From contig URWZ01000060.1 in the NCBI GenBank assembly GCA_900551625.1, positions 1-8,331 on the forward strand: 8,331 nucleotides of DNA, written 5' to 3'. The notes under the pieces are model-generated. The model did no database searches, had not been told where the DNA came from, and saw only the letters and a list, made by a program, of their open reading frames with translations. Both the position numbers and the translations under genes were made by a program. Origin of the DNA: an uncultured Collinsella sp. (GTDB taxonomy: Bacteria; Actinomycetota; Coriobacteriia; Coriobacteriales; Coriobacteriaceae). This document shows, piece by piece, positions 1 to 4,355 of this stretch. Position 1 is the first letter of the stretch; every line of letters begins with the position of its first letter.

Positions 1-23
1 CGTCAGATGTGTATAAGAGACAG
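1..23 (+). other. Nextera read-1 adapter remnant (not genomic)
   Basis: Bases 5-23 are the 19-bp Tn5 mosaic end AGATGTGTATAAGAGACAG, preceded by CGTC. Together these are the 3' 23 bases of the Illumina Nextera read-1 transposase adapter. The genomic sequence starts at base 24. The adapter happens to be open in the frame of the adjacent gene, so a gene caller would add the artificial N-terminus MYKRQ to that protein. Confidence 0.98.
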
Positions 24-1157
24 TACCTGCGCAATACGTCGCTGGTATCGGTTCGCGAAGAGGCGGAGCTGCTCGACATTAGCAAGACGCAGGTCGGTGG
101 CTCAGAAGCCTGGATCGTGGCGCTGCACCTGGCCGCTGCGGGCCGCGATAGCGATCTTGCCGCCTGGATGTCTATGAATCGCTCGGGGATTTTAGACCCA
201 TCGTATCGGCTATTTGCGCGTCTTGCGATGCACTGTCTGGGCGAGCCTGCCGTCAGGATTCGCAAGAAGCTTCCGGTGCGTGAGCTGTCGCGGTATTCAC
301 TACGCGATGATTTTGAGGGCGAAAGCGAGCACCTGTTCCAGGCGGGCGAGGTTGAGGCTGTCGATACGATCGGCCATATTGAGATGCGCATGTTTGGCAC
401 ATTTCGCGCCGAGCGCGACGGCTTTCCCATCACGGATAAGATGTGGCGTCGCAAAAAGGCGGCAACACTTGCCGAGCGGCTCGCGTTGGGCATGGATGCC
501 ATGGTCGACCGCGAGACAATCGCCATGGAGTTGTGGCCCCATGCCGAGTTTAGCGCGGCGCGCAACAATCTGTATTCGACGGTATCGCGCTTGCGCTCGG
601 CTTTGGGTCCAACGCCGGATGGCAAGTCGTGCGTGCTCATCCAAAACGAGTGCATAGGGCTCAACGGCGACTACGTTAAGACCGATGTAAGGCTCTTTGA
701 GCAGCTGAGCCGCGAGATCCTGGGAAACCGTATGGGCGCGAGAGGCCCTCACCTGGTTGAGCTTTGTCTTAAGGTTGAGCAGCTCTACGCGGGGCCGCTG
801 TATGTTCCCACCGGTTGCAACCCCACGTTCTTTACGCGCATGCGCCACATTATGCAATCCAAGTACATCGACTGCATGATTAGGGGAGCGAATGCCGCTC
901 TCGAGGAAAATGACCTGCAATCGGCAATTTGGCTCGTGGAATCGGGGCTTCGCCAAGAGACGGCGCGCGAGGACATGGTTCGCTGCGCTATGCGCGTTTA
1001 CGGCGCGGCGGGACGACGTCGCGATGTCGTTGAGCTGTACAGCGGCCACATGCACCACCTGCGAGAGCAGGTTCAAGGCGTGCCCGAGCCCGAGACAAGG
1101 CGTTTGTATGAGCGCCTGGTCGAAGGCAGGCTCAAGCGCGTGCTTGTCGAGCGATAA
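24..1157 (+). CDS. SARP/BTAD-type transcriptional regulator, 5'-truncated
   Basis: The C-terminal 377 residues of a DNA-binding activator; the true start lies outside the insert, because the upstream in-frame GTG at base 9 is adapter. Numbering from the first genomic codon, residues about 118-215 resemble the OmpR/SARP winged-helix domain: a strand beginning IEMRMFGTF, basic MWRRKKAATLAERLAL, then ETIAMELWP and NNLYSTVSRLRSALG, the expected recognition-helix region. Residues about 220-367 resemble the bacterial transcriptional activator (BTAD) helical repeat domain, with LYAGPLY, an acidic EENDLQSAIWLVESGL helix pair and REDMVRCAMRVYGAAGRR. The first ~115 residues are mostly helical and not recognised; in large actinobacterial relatives this position is often the end of an ATPase or TPR region, but that is inference. 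The gene faces the minus-strand genes, so nothing here says what it controls. The regulator class is fairly sure; the target is unknown. Confidence 0.85.
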   Translation, partial: YLRNTSLVSVREEAELLDISKTQVGGSEAWIVALHLAAAGRDSDLAAWMSMNRSGILDPSYRLFARLAMHCLGEPAVRIRKKLPVRELSRYSLRDDFEGESEHLFQAGEVEAVDTIGHIEMRMFGTFRAERDGFPITDKMWRRKKAATLAERLALGMDAMVDRETIAMELWPHAEFSAARNNLYSTVSRLRSALGPTPDGKSCVLIQNECIGLNGDYVKTDVRLFEQLSREILGNRMGARGPHLVELCLKVEQLYAGPLYVPTGCNPTFFTRMRHIMQSKYIDCMIRGANAALEENDLQSAIWLVESGLRQETAREDMVRCAMRVYGAAGRRRDVVELYSGHMHHLREQVQGVPEPETRRLYERLVEGRLKRVLVER

Positions 1158-1188
1158 AAAACGGGCGTCCGAATCGATCGGACGCCCG
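1156..1188 (-). terminator. Intrinsic terminator of the yhbY transcript
   Basis: Bases 1162-1172 and 1178-1188 form a perfect 11-bp GC-rich stem (CGGGCGTCCGA against TCGGACGCCCG) with a 5-base loop. Read on the minus strand, the stem is followed at once by six T (1161-1156), 29 bases after the yhbY stop. On the plus strand the stem is followed by CAGACTTGC with no T-tract, so it should work mainly for the minus strand. It overlaps the stop codon of the converging regulator gene. Confidence 0.88.
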
Positions 1189-1217
1189 CAGACTTGCTCG
1201 GTATGACCAGCCGGTAT

Positions 1218-1517
1218 TTAGACGAGCTTGATCTTCTCGATATCCTTGCGCGAGGACTCGCGATACAGCGAGAACTTGCGGCCGATAACCTGAACGACGT
1301 CGGCGTGGCAGCGCTCGGCGAGCTCCTCGGCGGCCTCGCGGGCGGAAAGGCTGGAGCCGTCCAGCACGGAGCACTTAACGAGCTCGTGCTTCTCCAGGTA
1401 GGCAACCGTCTGCTCGACGGTGCCCTCGTTGACATCGGACTTACCGATGATGATGGCGGGGTTGAGGTGATGGGCCATGCTGCGAAGCTGCTTGACCTGG
1501 GCTCCTGTCAGTGCCAT
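1218..1517 (-). CDS. yhbY: YhbY-family (CRM domain) RNA-binding protein
   Basis: A 99-residue protein made almost wholly of one CRM (CRS1-YhbY) domain, the usual size for bacterial YhbY. These small basic proteins associate with pre-50S ribosomal particles and are thought to help ribosome assembly. Visible landmarks are the start MALTGAQVKQLRSMAHHL, the IIIGK-DVNEGTVEQT segment carrying the family's GK loop, HELVKCSVL, the AREAAEELAERCHADVVQVIGRKFSLYR strand-helix-strand, and a lysine-rich tail. I chose the ATG at 1517 because MALTG is the normal family N-terminus; the in-frame GTG at 1550 would add 11 unrelated residues. The Shine-Dalgarno is weak (GCGAGAA about 4 bases upstream). The gene lies 158 bases downstream of the methyltransferase stop on the same strand and ends in a clear terminator. 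Confidence 0.9.
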   Translation of the reverse strand: MALTGAQVKQLRSMAHHLNPAIIIGKSDVNEGTVEQTVAYLEKHELVKCSVLDGSSLSAREAAEELAERCHADVVQVIGRKFSLYRESSRKDIEKIKLV

Positions 1518-1675
1518 GGGTTCTCGCTTTCTATGTATGGGGCGCCCCACAATGGGGCCTTAATCTACGTGAGCTGTCCCACGATAGCGCAGGAACGGCG
1601 CGGTGTGGAGCGCGTTTGCCCAGTTCGCAAAGAATGCGGATGCCGATCGGGAAGACGATGCAAGCTTTAGATGGG
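1518..1675 (-). promoter_or_regulatory. yhbY upstream region with overlapping palindromes
   Basis: This gap separates the methyltransferase stop from the yhbY start. It holds a perfect 12-bp palindrome TGGGGCGCCCCA (1538-1549). The second half of that palindrome can alternatively pair as CCCCA (1545-1549) with TGGGG (1553-1557), so two small hairpins are mutually exclusive. In the yhbY mRNA these would lie 21-40 bases before the start codon. TAGATT on the minus strand near 1563-1568 is a possible -10 box, but no convincing -35 precedes it. No T-tract follows a hairpin, so I do not call a terminator for the methyltransferase. Confidence 0.3.
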
Positions 1676-2563
1676 CTACGGGCGGGGTACGGAGACCGGC
1701 TCCCAAGCGATAAACGCCCATCGGACTTTGCGGATGTGGTCGAGCATGTAGCGTCCCTGCGGAACGCCCTTGGATCCCGGCTCGCCGGCATGGGGGTTCT
1801 CGATCATGTGCTGGGCGATATAGTCGTGCAGGCGGTCAATCTTATCCTCGTTGCCATGCTCGAGCATGCGAGAAAAGTCTGCCACGCCCGCCTCGAGACT
1901 ATCGAAGGTGTCGCGGCGGGGCGATTCAAAATACGTAACCTGCGGCAGTGCACCCATCTGAATAAGGATGTTAAAGGCGTACACAAAACCATTGCTACAG
2001 GTAACCGAGGCGCCGATGGCGTTCATCAGGTGCAGGTCATAACGCGGGCTCGAGTGGGCGACCATCGGGACAGCACAACGCCGACGAGCCGTACGATCAA
2101 GCTTGGCAAGCGCGCCTTTTAGATTGGTCGTCGTAACCGACCGACTGGCAAAGGCAACATCCACCGCTTTCGCGACGGGTCCAACCAAATCCCAATCATC
2201 ATCCCAAGCAAGCTTAAGCGGCGTAATGCGATCCTCGAGCCTATAGTACTCAATGCCAGCATCAAGGGTGCCCAACATGGCAGGAGAGAAGTCGGCAGCA
2301 ATCACGGGATGCCCAGCCTGAGCAAGCGGAATAGCAATCGATCCAGCCCCGCACCCCATATCCAGCACCGATTCACCAGGCTTTAACGCCAACAGCTTTA
2401 TAAAATCCCGAGCATACGGGGCAGTCTCCAATGGCCGAAAATGCCGAGCACGCTTATCCCACTCAAACGAATCATCAGCCCGTCGCCGATCAGCTTGCAG
2501 ACGCATCCATTCGCCATCCCAATCAGCAGAAAGCAGCTCAGAACGAATCAAATCATCAGCCAC
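1676..2563 (-). CDS. Class I SAM-dependent methyltransferase, substrate unknown
   Basis: A 295-residue Rossmann-fold methyltransferase. The SAM-binding motif I is VLDMGCGAGSIAIPLA at residues 66-81, followed by VIAADFSPAML with the acidic D91 at the end of strand 2. An N-terminal block (ADWDGEWMRLQADRRRADD, then FRPLETAPYARDF) precedes the fold and resembles a conserved lead-in of uncharacterised methyltransferases that I recall from Coriobacteriia. The second half (about 185-295) probably forms the substrate lid, and nothing in it names the substrate. I chose the GTG at 2563 because AGGGGG sits 8 bases upstream and conserved-looking sequence starts there; the frame stays open to 2779 but that extension crosses an inverted repeat and looks non-coding. 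Many codons in the first half end in T (GCT, GAT, CGT), unlike the C/G-ending codons of metH. Immediately upstream is a terminator-like hairpin, so expression may be attenuated. Confidence 0.87.
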   Translation of the reverse strand: MADDLIRSELLSADWDGEWMRLQADRRRADDSFEWDKRARHFRPLETAPYARDFIKLLALKPGESVLDMGCGAGSIAIPLAQAGHPVIAADFSPAMLGTLDAGIEYYRLEDRITPLKLAWDDDWDLVGPVAKAVDVAFASRSVTTTNLKGALAKLDRTARRRCAVPMVAHSSPRYDLHLMNAIGASVTCSNGFVYAFNILIQMGALPQVTYFESPRRDTFDSLEAGVADFSRMLEHGNEDKIDRLHDYIAQHMIENPHAGEPGSKGVPQGRYMLDHIRKVRWAFIAWEPVSVPRP

Positions 2564-2571
2564 GGGCCCAT

Positions 2572-2577
2572 CCCCCT
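2572..2577 (-). promoter_or_regulatory. Shine-Dalgarno of the methyltransferase
   Basis: Minus-strand AGGGGG lies 8 bases before the GTG at 2563 and decides that start. Its first base is also the last base of the TGA of a 15-codon upstream ORF, so termination there would leave a ribosome on top of this site. Confidence 0.7.
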
Positions 2578-2624
2578 CACAACAAAAAAGCGACTCCTCC
2601 CAAAAGAAGAGCCGCAACCAGCAT
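2577..2624 (-). CDS. Possible 15-codon leader peptide upstream of the methyltransferase
   Basis: A minus-strand ATG at 2624 opens a 15-residue ORF, MLVAALLLGGVAFLL, ending in TGA at 2577. It is leucine-rich (6 of 15) and hydrophobic. Its codons cover the whole terminator-like hairpin at 2584-2615, and its stop overlaps the methyltransferase Shine-Dalgarno. This geometry would suit translational coupling or a leader controlling the hairpin. Against it, no good Shine-Dalgarno precedes the ATG, the ORF is short enough to occur by chance, and the ATG lies inside a candidate -10 box. I recognise no known leader peptide. Confidence 0.25.
   Translation of the reverse strand: MLVAALLLGGVAFLL
2584..2615 (-). 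terminator. Terminator/attenuator hairpin just before the methyltransferase start
   Basis: On the minus strand GCGGCTCTTC (2615-2606) pairs with GAGGAGTCGC (2599-2590) over 10 positions, two of them G-U, with a 6-base loop. Six T (2589-2584) follow directly. This is the form of an intrinsic terminator. It lies only 6 bases before the Shine-Dalgarno, leaving no room for a normal promoter after it. It therefore either ends UPF0210 read-through or attenuates the methyltransferase transcript; the sequence alone does not decide. Confidence 0.65.
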
Positions 2625-2648
2625 ATATCAGAAAAAGAACCGTTCCAA
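2620..2648 (-). promoter_or_regulatory. Candidate sigma-70-type promoter for the methyltransferase
   Basis: Minus-strand TTGGAA (2648-2643) and TATGCT (2625-2620) are separated by 17 bases, each matching four of six consensus positions. Initiation would fall near 2613, inside the 5' arm of the terminator-like hairpin, so transcripts from here would carry a shortened stem. The match is weak and could be chance. Confidence 0.25.
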
Positions 2649-2660
2649 TGCCAAACCGCC

Positions 2661-2678
2661 GCACCAGCCAAGTGGTGC
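2661..2678. repeat. Small hairpin in the methyltransferase upstream region
   Basis: GCACCA (2661-2666) and TGGTGC (2673-2678) form a 6-bp stem with a 6-base loop. It would be a short hairpin in a read-through RNA between the long inverted repeat and the methyltransferase. No T-tract follows it and I assign no function. Confidence 0.4.
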
Positions 2679-2731
2679 AGGAGCGAAGCAACTGCAACCG
2701 GGATAGAACCCAACTGAGGTCCCGTTGTGCG

Positions 2732-2865
2732 GGAGCCCCGGGGAGGGCAAATATATAAGGTCGATCGCGAGTTCCGCACGAGCCGGAGAGCACTTAATGT
2801 GCTCTCCGTGCGAGTCAGGACTGTCCGAGCAGGCGACCTTATATATTTGCCCTCCCCGGGGCTCC
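2732..2865. repeat. 134-bp element with perfect 32-bp inverted ends and an inner hairpin
   Basis: Bases 2732-2763 and 2834-2865 are exact reverse complements over 32 positions. Each arm runs from GGAGCCCCGGGGAGGG through an A/T-rich core AAATATATAAGG to TCG. The 70-base centre contains a second perfect stem, CGGAGAGCAC (2784-2793) with GTGCTCTCCG (2799-2808) around the loop TTAAT, with CGCAC (2775-2779) and GTGCG (2808-2812) able to extend it past a bulge. The element begins 18 bases after the UPF0210 stop. It has no ORF that looks real and no obvious flanking target duplication. It resembles a small palindromic intergenic repeat or MITE, but I do not recognise the family. A DNA inversion site or a large RNA hairpin protecting the UPF0210 mRNA end are alternatives. 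Confidence 0.85.
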
Positions 2866-2882
2866 TCGCCAGTACCCCTCAG

Positions 2883-4247
2883 CTAGTTCTTGAGCGAGTT
2901 CAGCGGTGCCGGGAAGCGTCCACCACGGTGGGCGAGCACGGTGCCGGCGTTGGGGTTCACCGGCATGATGGGTGCACGGCCAAACAGGCCGCCGTACTCA
3001 ACGCAGTCGCCCACGCCCTTGCCGATGGCAGGAATCACGCGCACGGCCGTGGTCTTATTGTTGATGACGCCGATGGCCATCTCGTCGGCGATAATGCCGG
3101 CGATGGTCTCGACCGGGGTGTCGCCGGGGATGGCGATCATGTCCAGGCCAACGGAGCACACGCAGGTCATGGCCTCGAGCTTCTCGAGCGAAAGCGCACC
3201 GGCCTCGACGGCGGCGATCATGCCGGCATCCTCGGACACGGGGATAAAGGCGCCGGAGAGACCGCCCACGCTGGAGCTGGCCATGACGCCGCCCTTCTTG
3301 ACGGCATCGTTGAGCATGGCGAGTGCGCAGGTCGTGCCCGGGCCACCGCAGGTGCCAACACCGATGATCTCGAGGATACGCGCGACGGAGTCGCCGATGG
3401 CGGGCGTGGGAGCCAGCGACAGGTCGACAATGCCCTTCTCGACATCCAGGCGACGGGCGGCCTCGCGGCTCATGAGCTCGCCGGCACGGGTGATCTTAAA
3501 GGCGGTCTGCTTAATCTTCTCGGCGACTTCCATCATCGATGCGGAATCGGGCAGCGTCTCCAGGGCTGCGGCCATAACGCCGGGGCCCGAGACGCCTACG
3601 TTGATGACGGCGTCGGCCTCGCCACCGCCGTGGACGGCGCCCGCCATAAACGGGGAGTCCTCGACCATGTTGGCAAAGCAGACAAACTTGGAAGCGCCGA
3701 CGGAATCCTGGTCGGCCGTGAGTTTAGCGGCATCGATGATGGTCTGAGCCGCCATGAGCACGGCGTCCATGTTGATGCCGGCACGCAGACTGGCGACGTT
3801 GACGCTGGAGCAGACGCGGCTCGTGGCGGCGAGCGCCTGCGGGATGGACTGGATAACGCGGCGGTCGGCGTCGCCGATGCCCTTCTGGACGAGTGCGGAG
3901 AAGCCGCCCAGGTAATCGATGCCGAGCGTCTCGGCCGCGCGGTCGAGGGCATGCGCGATGGGGGTGAGGTCCTCATCCTTGCAGCACGCGGCGATCTGCG
4001 CCACCGGGGTGACGGAAACGCGCTTGTTGACGATGGGGATACCGTACTCGCGCTCGAGGTTCTCGGCGGTCTCGACCAGGTGCTCAGCCGTGTGCGTCAC
4101 GTGGTCGTAGATCTTCGTGCACATGCGGTCGAGGTTCTCGTCACCGCAACCCATGAGCGAAACACCCATGGTGATGGTCCTGATGTCGAGGTTCTGCTCC
4201 TCAACCATGCCGCGGGTTTCCGCGATTTCTGCGGGCGTGATCGCCAT
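2883..4247 (-). CDS. UPF0210/DUF711 (PFL) family protein
   Basis: A 454-residue protein of the UPF0210 family (DUF711, called PFL family because its fold resembles pyruvate formate-lyase/ribonucleotide reductase barrels). Its length is usual for the family. Recognised stretches are the N-terminal [48 protein letters not shown], a Gly-rich [60 protein letters not shown], and [13 protein letters not shown] near the end. No catalytic role is established for the family, so I give none. The ATG at 4247 is chosen because AGGAG (4259-4255) stands 7 bases upstream and [24 protein letters not shown] is a normal start; the longer reading from 4304 would run through the palindrome at 4293-4330. In many genomes the family sits beside a small ACT-domain protein (UPF0237); none is here. 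It is downstream of metH on the same strand but may have its own promoter. Confidence 0.92.
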   Translation of the reverse strand: MAITPAEIAETRGMVEEQNLDIRTITMGVSLMGCGDENLDRMCTKIYDHVTHTAEHLVETAENLEREYGIPIVNKRVSVTPVAQIAACCKDEDLTPIAHALDRAAETLGIDYLGGFSALVQKGIGDADRRVIQSIPQALAATSRVCSSVNVASLRAGINMDAVLMAAQTIIDAAKLTADQDSVGASKFVCFANMVEDSPFMAGAVHGGGEADAVINVGVSGPGVMAAALETLPDSASMMEVAEKIKQTAFKITRAGELMSREAARRLDVEKGIVDLSLAPTPAIGDSVARILEIIGVGTCGGPGTTCALAMLNDAVKKGGVMASSSVGGLSGAFIPVSEDAGMIAAVEAGALSLEKLEAMTCVCSVGLDMIAIPGDTPVETIAGIIADEMAIGVINNKTTAVRVIPAIGKGVGDCVEYGGLFGRAPIMPVNPNAGTVLAHRGGRFPAPLNSLKN

Positions 4248-4254
4248 CCTTGCA

Positions 4255-4259
4255 CTCCT
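4255..4259 (-). promoter_or_regulatory. Shine-Dalgarno of the UPF0210 gene
   Basis: Minus-strand AGGAG lies 7 bases before the ATG at 4247. It supports that start over the in-frame ATG at 4304, which lies inside the palindrome. Confidence 0.75.
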
Positions 4260-4287
4260 ATCTGCCAAAACGAGCATAGTCTTGTCT

Positions 4288-4330
4288 ATTCTAACGTGCC
4301 GCACGTGCCAAGTGGCACATGCGGCACGTT
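4288..4330 (-). promoter_or_regulatory. Long interrupted palindrome with adjoining -10-like box between metH and UPF0210
   Basis: AACGTGCCGCA (4293-4303) and TGCGGCACGTT (4320-4330) pair over 11 bp. After a single C-A mismatch the stem continues for 5 bp (GTGCC with GGCAC) around the loop AAGT. The hairpin begins 25 bases after the metH stop and could end the metH transcript, although the minus-strand tail is AGAATAG with no T-tract. On the plus strand TTTT follows it. Minus-strand TAGAAT (4293-4288) matches five of six -10 positions, about 41 bases before the UPF0210 start, but no good -35 is seen. It may therefore be a terminator, an operator over a promoter, or both. Confidence 0.5.
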
Positions 4331-4355
4331 TTGGTGCTCGGTTGTTTCCGTTGTG

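Noticed and set aside
300..1076. 258-codon minus-strand open frame
   Set aside because: It is antisense to the regulator, which has recognisable winged-helix and BTAD segments; no start signal or family is visible on the minus strand.
2564..2779. 72-codon N-terminal extension of the methyltransferase
   Set aside because: It is open in frame but begins within the inverted repeat and runs through the terminator-like hairpin. It is rich in Trp, Cys and Phe and lacks family similarity, while a good Shine-Dalgarno supports the GTG at 2563.
2564..2882. A known riboswitch (SAM, cobalamin or T-box) ahead of the methyltransferase
   Set aside because: I looked for conserved cores such as the cobalamin B12-box or T-box motif and saw none; only the hairpins listed are supported.
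4248..4304. 19-codon extension of the UPF0210 protein
   Set aside because: It would start inside the 4293-4330 palindrome with no Shine-Dalgarno; AGGAG at 4259-4255 clearly serves the ATG at 4247.
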